From the NCBI RefSeq assembly GCF_900240305.1, contig NZ_LT964854.1:1612001-1676000 (forward strand): a DNA stretch of 64,000 nt, in the 5' to 3' direction. A model generated the notes under the pieces. It made no database searches, was not told the DNA's origin, and worked only from the letters and a program-made list of their open reading frames with translations. Of this stretch, positions 49,449-56,656 are shown in pieces (within the stretch, counting starts at the first letter, position 1; the number at the start of each line of letters is the position of its first letter). Both the position numbers and the translations under genes were made by a program. Origin of the DNA: Ottowia massiliensis (lineage in GTDB: Bacteria; Pseudomonadota; Gammaproteobacteria; Burkholderiales; Burkholderiaceae_C).

Positions 49449-50020
49449 GCGCCGCTTTGCTCCAGCCGTTCGCTTTTCCAGTACACGTCGTCGCCCGCGC
49501 TGCCGTCGGGGCGGTGGCGGTTGAGCACGCGGGCGAGCACGAACATCAGGTCAGAGAGGCGGTTGAGGTACTGGCGCGGGGCGGGGCGCAGGTTTTCGGC
49601 TTCGCAGACGGCCACGACGGCGCGTTCGGCGCGGCGCGCCACGGTGCGGCACACGTGCGATTGCGCGGCGGCGCGCGTGCCGGCGGGCAGGATGAATTCC
49701 TGAAGGCGCGGCAGCGCGGCGTTGTAGCGCTCAAGGGCGGCGTCCAGCTGCGCCAGCGCGTCGTCCTTGAGCAGTTCAAAGCCCGGAATGGAGATTTCGC
49801 CGCCCAGGTTGAAGAGCTGGTGCTGGATGTCGATGAGCAGTTCGCGCACGTCGGCGGGCAGGTCTTCGCACAGCAGCAGGCCGATGTGGCTGTTGAGTTC
49901 GTCCACATCGCCCATGGCGTGCGGGCGCAGGCTGTTTTTGGACACGCGGGTGTTGTTGCCCAGGCCGGTGGTGCCGTCGTCGCCGGTGCGGGTGGCGATT
50001 TGGGTGAGGCGTTTGCCCAT
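49445..50020 (-). CDS. PduO-type cob(I)alamin adenosyltransferase
   Basis: This 191-residue four-helix bundle enzyme transfers the adenosyl group of ATP to cob(I)alamin to make coenzyme B12. Signature elements are the N-terminal TRTGDDGTTGLG (ATP loop) near 10-21, DVDELNSHIGLLL near 38-50, the RTVARRAERAVV segment containing the conserved Arg near 130-142 and YLNRLSDLMFVLARV near 158-172. It starts downstream of aroQ on the same strand. The stop overlaps the NYN-OST start by four bases. Confidence 0.93.
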   Translation of the reverse strand: MGKRLTQIATRTGDDGTTGLGNNTRVSKNSLRPHAMGDVDELNSHIGLLLCEDLPADVRELLIDIQHQLFNLGGEISIPGFELLKDDALAQLDAALERYNAALPRLQEFILPAGTRAAAQSHVCRTVARRAERAVVAVCEAENLRPAPRQYLNRLSDLMFVLARVLNRHRPDGSAGDDVYWKSERLEQSGA

Positions 50021-50049
50021 GGCTTGTCTCCTTTCAGGTTTCGGGATGG

Positions 50050-50502
50050 TCAGCGTGGATGCCGGGCACAGGGGCCGAAGGCGGCCGCCGCGCGCAGCGC
50101 CAGCAGGTACGAATCCGCGCCAAAGCCGCAGATTTGCCCGCGCGCAACGTGGGCAATGTGCGAGTGGTGCCGGAACGGCTCGCGGGCGTGGATGTTGGAC
50201 AGGTGCACTTCCACCACGGGGCAGCGCAGGATGGCCAGCGCGTCGCTGATGGCCACGCTGGTGTGCGACCACGCGCCGGCGTTGATGAGCACGGCGTCCA
50301 CGCCTTCGCGGTGCGCCTGGTGGATGCGCTCGCACATCTGGCCTTCGTGGTTGGTTTGAAAGCAGGCCAGCCGCACGCCTAGCTCGTCAGCCAGGCGCTG
50401 CATGGCGGCGTCAATATCGGCCAGCGTGGCCGTGCCGTAGTGGGCCGGGTCGCGCTGGCCGAGCATGTTCAGATTGATGCCGTGCAAGGCGAGGATGTGC
50501 AT
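50050..50502 (-). CDS. aroQ: Type II 3-dehydroquinate dehydratase
   Basis: This 150-residue dodecameric enzyme forms 3-dehydroshikimate in the shikimate pathway. It has the N-terminal LNMLGQRDPAHYGTATL with the catalytic Tyr, FQTNHEGQMCERIHQA, INAGAWSHTSVAISDAL and VEVHLSNIHAREPFRHHS with the catalytic His. The usual NGPNLN at the start is GINLN here, a small change in a non-catalytic position. It is co-directional with the PduO gene and apt. Confidence 0.95.
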   Translation of the reverse strand: MHILALHGINLNMLGQRDPAHYGTATLADIDAAMQRLADELGVRLACFQTNHEGQMCERIHQAHREGVDAVLINAGAWSHTSVAISDALAILRCPVVEVHLSNIHAREPFRHHSHIAHVARGQICGFGADSYLLALRAAAAFGPCARHPR

Positions 50503-50538
50503 GGTGCGGTCTCCAAAAAAAGCAGGGAAGGGCGCCTT

Positions 50539-51111
50539 TCAGCGCCCGTCAAATTCCACCAGCGTGAACAGCGGCAGGCCGCTTTCGCGCAGGCGCGCAG
50601 AGCCGCCCAGCTCCGGCAAATCGACGATGGCCGCGCCTTCGGTGACTTCGGCGCCCAGGCGCTCCAGCAGGCGGCGGCCCGCCATCATGGTGCCGCCGGT
50701 GGCAATCAGGTCGTCAATCAGCAGCACGCGGTCGCCGGGCTTGACGGCATCGGCGTGCAGCTCCACCGTGGCGCTGCCGTATTCCAGCTCGTAGGTTTCT
50801 TCCACCGTGGTGAAGGGCAGCTTGCCTTTTTTGCGGATGGGCACAAAGCCCACGTTCAGCTCGTAGGCCACCACGCTGCCCAGGATGAAGCCGCGCGCGT
50901 CCAGCCCCGCCACCACGTCCGGGCGCAGGGCAGGCGTCATGTAGCGGTGCACGAAGGCGTCAATCAGCACGCGGAAAACGCGCGGGTTTTGCAGCAGCGG
51001 CGTGATGTCGCGAAACTGCACGCCCGGCGCGGGCCAGTCGGGCACGGTGCGGATGTGGCTGCGCAGGTATTCCGTGATGGCGGCGGGCGGCGAGGCAGAG
51101 GCGGAAAGCAT
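50539..51111 (-). CDS. apt: Adenine phosphoribosyltransferase
   Basis: This 190-residue enzyme salvages adenine to AMP with PRPP. Motifs are YLRSHIRTVPDWPAPGVQFRDITPLL near 15-40 (hood), GLDARGFILG near 69-78, the PRPP-binding VLLIDDLIATGGTM near 129-142 and VGFVPIRKKGKLP. The start at 51111 gives the family length; the longer frame overlaps the ruvB promoter. It is divergent from ruvB. Confidence 0.96.
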   Translation of the reverse strand: MLSASASPPAAITEYLRSHIRTVPDWPAPGVQFRDITPLLQNPRVFRVLIDAFVHRYMTPALRPDVVAGLDARGFILGSVVAYELNVGFVPIRKKGKLPFTTVEETYELEYGSATVELHADAVKPGDRVLLIDDLIATGGTMMAGRRLLERLGAEVTEGAAIVDLPELGGSARLRESGLPLFTLVEFDGR

Positions 51112-51237
51112 GGCGTCTGTTTCAAAGTGTGTGGAACGCTTTATTTTGCGCTGTGCGAACGCGGTTTTCCGCTCGCGGCCAGTCTTTCGCGGCGGCGCGC
51201 CGGCAGGCCTGCCCCCGCAGGCATACTTGCGCGCCTC

Positions 51238-52299
51238 ATGAGCATTCATACAGACGATTTCGCTCCGGCCGCTGGCGCTGCGCGGCGCGTGGTTTCAGCC
51301 GCGCCCGCCTCGCCCAACGAAGAAGCGCTGGAGCGCGCCTTGCGCCCGAAGCTGCTGGACGAATACGTGGGCCAGGCCAAGGCGCGCGAGCAGCTTGAAA
51401 TCTTCATCAGCGCGGCCCGCAAGCGCCAGGAAGCGCTCGATCACGTGCTGCTTTTTGGCCCGCCCGGGCTGGGCAAAACCACGCTCAGCCACATCATCGC
51501 GCACGAGCTGGGCGTGCAACTGCGCCAGACCAGCGGGCCGGTGCTGGAAAAGCCCAAAGACCTGGCGGCGCTGCTCACCAACCTGGAGCGCAACGATGTG
51601 CTTTTCATCGACGAAATCCACCGCTTAAGCCCCGTGGTGGAAGAAATTCTCTACCCCGCGCTGGAGGACTATCAGATCGACATCATGATTGGCGAAGGGC
51701 CGGCCGCGCGCAGCATCAAGCTCGACTTGCAGCCCTTCACCCTGGTGGGCGCGACCACGCGCGCGGGCATGCTCACCAACCCCTTGCGCGACCGCTTCGG
51801 CATCGTGGCGCGGCTGGAGTTCTACACGCCTGACGAGCTGGCGCGCATCGTCACGCGCTCGGCGGCGCTGCTGAATGTGCCGGCCGACGCCGACGGCGCC
51901 ATGGAAATCGCCCGCCGCAGCCGGGGCACGCCGCGCATTGCCAACCGCCTGCTGCGCCGCGTGCGCGACTATGCCGACGTGAAAGGGCAGGGCCGCATCA
52001 CGCAAGAAATGGCCCGCCGGGCGCTGGCCATGCTCGACGTGGACCCGCAAGGCTTTGACCTGATGGACCGCAAGCTGCTGGAAGCCGTGATTCACCGCTT
52101 TGACGGCGGCCCCGTGGGCCTGGACAACGTGGCCGCCGCCATTGGCGAAGAGCCGGGCACCATTGAAGATGTGATTGAGCCTTATCTCATCCAGCAGGGC
52201 TATTTGCAACGCACTCCGCGCGGGCGCGTGGCCACGCAAGCCGCCTGGCGGCATTTGGGGCTGGCCGCGCCGCAGCGCGAAGGCGGCGGGCTGTTTTGA
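51238..52299 (+). CDS. ruvB: Holliday junction branch-migration helicase RuvB
   Basis: This 353-residue AAA+ ATPase drives branch migration together with RuvA. Motifs are LRPKLLDEYVGQ near 36-47, Walker A FGPPGLGKTT near 75-84, Walker B LFIDEIHRL near 121-129, sensor 1 GATTRAG near 175-181 and the C-terminal winged-helix domain with EDVIEPYLIQQGYLQRTPRGR. ruvA and ruvC are not adjacent. The start at 51238 is 126 bases from the divergent apt start. Confidence 0.97.
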   Translation: MSIHTDDFAPAAGAARRVVSAAPASPNEEALERALRPKLLDEYVGQAKAREQLEIFISAARKRQEALDHVLLFGPPGLGKTTLSHIIAHELGVQLRQTSGPVLEKPKDLAALLTNLERNDVLFIDEIHRLSPVVEEILYPALEDYQIDIMIGEGPAARSIKLDLQPFTLVGATTRAGMLTNPLRDRFGIVARLEFYTPDELARIVTRSAALLNVPADADGAMEIARRSRGTPRIANRLLRRVRDYADVKGQGRITQEMARRALAMLDVDPQGFDLMDRKLLEAVIHRFDGGPVGLDNVAAAIGEEPGTIEDVIEPYLIQQGYLQRTPRGRVATQAAWRHLGLAAPQREGGGLF

Positions 52300-52617
52300 A
52301 AAACAGGTTGATCAGCAGAGTTTGGGCTTTCCTGATCCTGGATGCCAGCCGAATGCACCATGACGAGCTGACGCCAGCGGCTTGACAGCCTGTGATCTGC
52401 GCGCCAAAGATGGCCTTCATCATTTGCCGGACGCTACGCCGTCAGCAATGCCCACTCTTGCTCATCACGGCCATGTGTCCGGCCAACACCTGTCGCAGCT
52501 CATCTGTCATGTCACTTGGGGCATGACTGGAATTTGAGGCAAGACAAGAGCGATAACGGCTTTTCGCGGCCCATTTTCGGCGGCAGGTGGGTTGATCGGC
52601 AGCCCGGAGGCTCTCCC
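52300..52617. other. Gene-free spacer between ruvB and mnmE
   Basis: No coding sequence is evident. Translated fragments on the reverse strand (for example MTDELRQVLAGHMAVM at about 52510-52463) are short and not obviously part of a family. It does not resemble family 1 or family 2 repeats, so it may be a decayed gene. Confidence 0.4.
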
Positions 52618-54018
52618 CTACTTGCCAATGCAAAAGCGCGAGAAGATGACGCCCAGCAAGTCGTCGGGCGTGAATTCGCCGGTGATCTCGCCTAGCGCCT
52701 GCTGGGCCAGGCGCAGTTCTTCGGCCAGCAGGTCGATGGCGGGCGGGCTGGCGTGTAGCCAGTTGTGCGCGGCTTGCAGGCACTGCTCCGTGCGGCGCAG
52801 GGCGGCCAGGTGGCGTTCGCGGGCGATGATGAGACTTTCGCCCGCCGTGGCCTGCCAGCCGGCCGTGCGCAGCAGGCGCTGGCGCAAGGCGTCCAGCCCC
52901 TGGCCGGTGCGGGCCGAGATCAGCAGGGCGTCTGGCGGCAGGGCGGGCGTTTCTTGCGGGGGCAGGGCGTCGGCTTTGTTCCAGATGTGAATCAGGGGCG
53001 CGGCGGGCGCGTCAGCGGCGATGCGCCCGGCGATGCGTGCGTCTTCGGCTGCGTGGGCGGCGTCGGCTTGGCGGGTGGCGTCGTGCAGCAGCAGCACGGC
53101 GTCGGCTTGGCCGATGTGTTGCCAGGCGCGGGCGATGCCGATGCGCTCGGCTTCGTCGCTGCTGTCGCGCAGGCCTGCTGTGTCGAGCACGTGCAGGGGC
53201 ACGCCTTCGATTTGGATGGTTTGCTGGACGATGTCGCGCGTGGTGCCGGCTTGCGCGGTGACGATGGCCAGTTCCGTCCCGGCCAGGGCGTTGAGCAGGG
53301 AGCTTTTGCCAGCGTTGGGCTGTCCGGCAATGACGACTTTGATGCCTTCGCGCAGCAGCGCGCCTTGTTGGGCGCTGGCGAGCACATCATGAAGTTGCTG
53401 GCGCAGGGCGGCGAGTTGGCCGCTGGCGCCGGCCTGGGTGAGAAAGTCGATTTCTTCTTCGGGGAAGTCCAGCGTGGCTTCGGTGAGCATGCGCAGCTGG
53501 ATCAGCCCTTGCAGCAGCGTTTGGATGCGCGCGGAGAAGGCGCCTGCCAGTGAGCGGCTGGCGCTGCGGGCGGCGGCGGCGGTGCTGGCGTCGATCAGGT
53601 CGGCCACGGCTTCGGCTTGCGCCAGGTCGAGTTTGCCGTTCAGAAAGGCGCGTTCGGTGAATTCGCCGGGCCGCGCCAGCCGCAGGCCGGGCAGCAGTTT
53701 TTCGGCGGCTTGCAGGCAGCGCGCCAGCAGCAGTTGCAGCACGACGGGGCCGCCGTGGGCTTGCAGCTCCAGCACGTCTTCGCCGGTGTAGGAGTGCGGC
53801 GCGGGGAAAAAGAGCGCCAGTCCGTGGTCGATGGGGCTGCCGTCTGCGTCCAGAAACGGCAGGTAGGTGGCTTGCCGCGCTTGCAGCGTTCGCCCGCATA
53901 GCGCTTGCGCCAGCGGCATCAGGCGCGGCCCCGAAACGCGCACGATGCCCACGGCGCCGCGCCCGGGCGCGGTGGCAATGGCGGCAATGGGATCGTCAGG
54001 GGTGGATAGCGCGGTCAC
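52618..54018 (-). CDS. mnmE: tRNA uridine-5-carboxymethylaminomethyl modification GTPase MnmE
   Basis: This 466-residue GTPase, with MnmG, modifies wobble uridine in tRNAs. It has the N-terminal PIAAIATAPGRGAVGIVRVSG formyl-THF domain near 9-29, FLNGKLDLAQAEAVADLI, G1 GQPNAGKSSLL near 229, the G3 region DTAGLRDSSDEAE, the G4 motif NKAD and the C-terminal CIGK with the catalytic Cys. The start is a GTG at 54018; the long frame to 54330 is not supported by a ribosome-binding site or homology. It is transcribed alone. Confidence 0.94.
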   Translation of the reverse strand: MTALSTPDDPIAAIATAPGRGAVGIVRVSGPRLMPLAQALCGRTLQARQATYLPFLDADGSPIDHGLALFFPAPHSYTGEDVLELQAHGGPVVLQLLLARCLQAAEKLLPGLRLARPGEFTERAFLNGKLDLAQAEAVADLIDASTAAAARSASRSLAGAFSARIQTLLQGLIQLRMLTEATLDFPEEEIDFLTQAGASGQLAALRQQLHDVLASAQQGALLREGIKVVIAGQPNAGKSSLLNALAGTELAIVTAQAGTTRDIVQQTIQIEGVPLHVLDTAGLRDSSDEAERIGIARAWQHIGQADAVLLLHDATRQADAAHAAEDARIAGRIAADAPAAPLIHIWNKADALPPQETPALPPDALLISARTGQGLDALRQRLLRTAGWQATAGESLIIARERHLAALRRTEQCLQAAHNWLHASPPAIDLLAEELRLAQQALGEITGEFTPDDLLGVIFSRFCIGK

Positions 54019-54192
54019 GGCAAGATGAGGAGGAAACGAAACGGCCCCGCATGATAGGAGGAGAGAGCAGGCGCCAAAGCGGGTATGCCAGCTTGTTTTT
54101 TCAATACCCAATTGGCTTTGGGTCTTGGTGCAGGCTGGACAGGCTGCTATGTTTTTTGCGGTTTGAACACACTTGATTGCAGCAAGCCAGAC

Positions 54193-54230
54193 AAAAACGG
54201 CTGCCGCCGCTGGTGTGCGGGGCAGCCGTT
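54193..54230 (-). terminator. Terminator of the CsgG-like lipoprotein gene
   Basis: AACGGCTGCC and GGCAGCCGTT form a 10-bp perfect stem, followed on the reverse strand by TTTTTG, 24 bases past the stop codon. Confidence 0.85.
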
Positions 54231-54253
54231 CAGGGCTTTTGATGCCTTGCGGT

Positions 54254-55153
54254 TTACCTGGAGCGCCTGGTTTTGCCGCGCTTGGGGGCGGTTTGCGGGG
54301 TGTAGGTTTGCGAGGGCGCAGCGGCGCCATCCACCGTCAGGCGGCCGCCGCCGCCCAGGCCCTGGCCTTGCACGGACTGGGCCTTGTAGCTGCGCAGGGC
54401 GCGAACCATTTGGTTGTAGGCATCCATGAAAGCAGCGGTGATGACCTTGCCTTGCGGAGTGCGCTGGTAGCCGCCGAGGCCCGCGCCTGCGCTGCCGCCA
54501 AAGAGCGCGCCAAAGCCGCCAAAGTCCATTTTGGAAGCGCTGCCTTCGGAGGCGGCTATTTGCACGCCGGAGCGGTTGTCCACCAGGGTGAGCATGGTAG
54601 ACGCCTGGCGGGTTTTCGTGCCCGCCGCCAAGGCGCCCGCGACGGCGCCTGCGTTGCCGAAGAGGCCGCCAATGCTTGCCAGCGCACCGCCTGTGTTGTC
54701 TTCACTGAAGATGATTTCAGGCGAGAGGCCGTAGTCGGAAGCGACCATCTGGCCACGGCCAAAGTTGCTGCCCTGGCGCATTTCGCCCGATTGCATCAGC
54801 TCGCGCTCGCGGCTCATGGCACGCATGCCAGCAGCGCCGCGCTCCACCACGACGAAGCAGTTGGATTGCTGGATCAGCAGGCGCAGCAGGTTGGAAGTGG
54901 GGGGCAGTTTGTACTCGTTGCGCAAGATGGTGTACCAGCCTGCGTCCTGGTTTTCCACCAGCGAGATGGTGCCCAGGGGAGAGCTGCATTTTTCAAGCTC
55001 GGAGCTTTCGCCAGTGGCTGCGCCGCCTGCCGCGCTGCCGGTGGCAACGGTCTTGGCATCTTGCGAACCCATTTTCATGTCGGTGCTGACGCAGCCTGTC
55101 AGCAGCATGAGCGAGCCAGCCGCAGCGGCCAGGGCCAGTTTTCGGGTGAACAT
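54254..55153 (-). CDS. CsgG/HfaB-like lipoprotein
   Basis: This 299-residue lipoprotein has the lipobox LLTGC (Cys near 21). The core resembles CsgG/HfaB: LLRLLIQQSNCFVVVERGAAGMRAMSRERELMQSGEMRQGSNFGRGQMVASDYGLSPEIIF near 88-150, then TLVDNRSGVQIAASEGSA and IAAF-type C-terminal helices. CsgG forms an outer-membrane secretion channel for curli; HfaB anchors holdfast. No csgA, csgB, csgE or csgF homologue is nearby, so the cargo is unknown. The C-terminus is Gly- and basic-rich. A hairpin and a palindrome lie upstream. Confidence 0.82.
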   Translation of the reverse strand: MFTRKLALAAAAGSLMLLTGCVSTDMKMGSQDAKTVATGSAAGGAATGESSELEKCSSPLGTISLVENQDAGWYTILRNEYKLPPTSNLLRLLIQQSNCFVVVERGAAGMRAMSRERELMQSGEMRQGSNFGRGQMVASDYGLSPEIIFSEDNTGGALASIGGLFGNAGAVAGALAAGTKTRQASTMLTLVDNRSGVQIAASEGSASKMDFGGFGALFGGSAGAGLGGYQRTPQGKVITAAFMDAYNQMVRALRSYKAQSVQGQGLGGGGRLTVDGAAAPSQTYTPQTAPKRGKTRRSR

Positions 55154-55230
55154 TGATATTGACTCCATCAAAAGTGAGAGAAGACAGCCGCCTTGCGAGC
55201 GCAAATGGACGCAGCCGCTGGCGGGGTGTT

Positions 55231-55268
55231 ACTGAAAAATTAAAAAGGCACGCAATGTGCGGGCCTTT
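55231..55268 (-). terminator. Hairpin upstream of the CsgG-like gene
   Basis: The reverse strand reads AAAGGCCCGCACATTGCGTG then CCTTTTTAATTTTTC, a nine-pair stem with one mismatch followed by T-rich sequence. It lies 80-115 bases before the CsgG-like start, so it may end an upstream transcript or act as a conditional leader terminator. Confidence 0.6.
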
Positions 55269-55274
55269 GTATGT

Positions 55275-55288
55275 GTTTGCATGCAAAC
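55275..55288. promoter_or_regulatory. Perfect palindrome GTTTGCATGCAAAC, possible operator
   Basis: The 14-bp perfect palindrome is followed by CTTGCAAAT, so TTGCA-type half sites recur. It lies upstream of the hairpin in front of the CsgG-like gene. The regulator cannot be named. Confidence 0.45.
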
Positions 55289-55331
55289 GCTTGCAAATAT
55301 ACCGTGATGAATGGATTCAGGCCGCACCAGC

Positions 55332-55354
55332 AAAAACCCGCCTTGCGGCGGGTT
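55332..55354 (-). terminator. Terminator downstream of the barstar-side transcript
   Basis: AACCCGCC / GGCGGGTT form an eight-base stem with a four-base loop; the reverse strand continues TTTTTGC. It ends a transcript coming from the barnase/barstar direction. Confidence 0.8.
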
Positions 55355-55385
55355 CTGGAACTGGCGCGCTGACCAAAAGGGCGTT

Positions 55386-55562
55386 TCAGGCGGCCGATTG
55401 CCAGTAGGCGCTGAAAGGGTTGCTCATGCGCAGCGCTTCGGCGGTGATGTCCACCAGTTTGTCGGCGGGGAGTTTTTCGGTGTCTTCCTCGAAAGCTTCG
55501 CCTTCATGGGCCTCATTGGCCCGTTCTGCCTGGCCGGGTTGCGCAGAACGGGCTACAGAAAA
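55386..55562 (-). pseudogene. Coding-like C-terminal fragment downstream of barstar
   Basis: An open frame on the reverse strand ends at TGA 55386-55388 and encodes an acidic then mixed helix (EGEAFEEDTEKLPADKLVDI followed by TAEALRMSNPFSAYWQSA). Its codon use matches real genes of the region and a terminator follows it directly, so it may be the tail of a protein. There is no start codon of its own; it is in a different frame from barstar and begins in the barstar 3' end. I cannot name the family. Confidence 0.45.
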
Positions 55563-55975
55563 GAATAGAAGCAGCGGAAGGGGATGCGCCGGTCGCCCCA
55601 GTAATCGGCAGCTTCGCGGAAGGTGTCGAGCAGTTGCTCGCGGGCGTCCTTGTCGAATTTGGGCGTGGCGGGAATTTGCTCCAGCAGCACCACGAAGCCG
55701 GGCTGCGGGCCGCTTTTGTGCAGCGGGTCGGTCATGCAGTCGTACAGGGCATCAAAGTTCTTGCCGAAGTGGGGCGGAAAGCAGAACTGCTCGGCAATGG
55801 ATTCCAGCACGTCCTGCTTGGTATGGGCGTGCGCCAGGTTGGCATAGAGAAAGTGCTGGCCCAGTTGCGCGGCGATGTCCTGGAGTTCATGCGCATGAAA
55901 GGCGCGGATGGATTGCACGATGTTGGGTCGCACGCGCTTGAAGGGCGATTCCTGGATTTGGGGAGGCAAATTCAT
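55553..55975 (-). CDS. Barstar-family RNase inhibitor
   Basis: This 140-residue cytoplasmic protein begins MNLPPQIQESPFKRVRPNIV. The barstar fold is recognisable: QSIRAFHAHELQDIAAQLGQHFLYANLAHAHTKQDVLESIAEQFCFPPHFGKNFDALYDCMTDP... with the acidic helix around NFDALYDCMTD that blocks barnase active sites. It lies just downstream of a barnase-type RNase gene, 23 bases apart, as in other barnase-barstar pairs. It protects the producer from its own enzyme. Confidence 0.9.
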   Translation of the reverse strand: MNLPPQIQESPFKRVRPNIVQSIRAFHAHELQDIAAQLGQHFLYANLAHAHTKQDVLESIAEQFCFPPHFGKNFDALYDCMTDPLHKSGPQPGFVVLLEQIPATPKFDKDAREQLLDTFREAADYWGDRRIPFRCFYSFL

Positions 55976-55998
55976 TTGAGTTGCTTGGTGAAGGTTGT

Positions 55999-56394
55999 TC
56001 AGGGCTGAATCCGGCGGAAGCTGCTGTAGTGATCGGCGCTGTAGTAGCAGGCGTCAGGCGCCACGGGCTGCCATCCGCCGCAGACGATGCGCCGCCCGCC
56101 ACGGTGGCGCACGCCTGGTGTGCGCACGGTGTATTCGCGGTAGTAACCACGCCTTTGCACAGGCAGAAGGCGCTCGCGGTTGCCGAAAACCGTGCCGTCT
56201 TTCTCGAAGGGGAAAGGGCCGCCAGCAAGAATGAGCCAATAGGTGCGCTGGCCCTGCGCGGGCAAATCAGCCAAGGCCACTGCCGCTGAAGCCGGAGCTT
56301 CGGGCGCAGGTCCGCGAGCGTGAAGTGCGCTTGCCGACGCCAGCAGGCAGGCAGCCAAGGTGAGCGCGCGGATGATGCTGGCTTTCATCTTCAT
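55999..56394 (-). CDS. Secreted barnase-type ribonuclease
   Basis: This 131-residue enzyme has a signal peptide (MKMKASIIRALTLAACLLAS, cleavage near 25) and the N1/T1 (barnase) fold: GGPFPFEKDGTVFGNRERLLP with the catalytic Glu, RRGYYREYTVRTPG with the catalytic Arg, and a C-terminal ADHYSSFRRIQ with the catalytic His. It should cleave single-stranded RNA after G. It is exported, so it is either a secreted toxin or a digestive enzyme. The barstar-type inhibitor follows in the same operon. Confidence 0.9.
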   Translation of the reverse strand: MKMKASIIRALTLAACLLASASALHARGPAPEAPASAAVALADLPAQGQRTYWLILAGGPFPFEKDGTVFGNRERLLPVQRRGYYREYTVRTPGVRHRGGRRIVCGGWQPVAPDACYYSADHYSSFRRIQP

Positions 56395-56472
56395 GACGGA
56401 AAAACAGCCCGCGAGTGTGCCGCAAGGGGTATCAAAAAGCAAGCGCTCCATCTGGAGCGCGGGGCGGCTTTC

Positions 56473-56637
56473 GGAACCTGCTCAGCATCTGGCCGGAGGG
56501 ACGAAAGAGCGGATTGGGATGGGTTGCAAGGCGCAATCCCGCAGACGGACCTTGTAGCCCTGCGAGGCGTTTGCAATGCCCTCGAGCGCCCTAGTCCGCG
56601 TTTCCCGCATTCACGGACAGACTTTGAGCAGGTTTTT
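56473..56637. mobile_element. Family 2 inverted-repeat element, 165 bp
   Basis: It matches the copy at 49109-49271, mostly in the opposite orientation: GGAACCTGCTCAGCATCTGG, GAGCGGATTGGGATGGGTTG, CAGACGGACC, TTTGCAATGCCCTCGAGCGCCC and GGACAGACTTTGAGCAGG. It lies 3' of maeB. Confidence 0.8.
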
Positions 56638-56656
56638 GAGAGCCGCCTCTTTTCTC

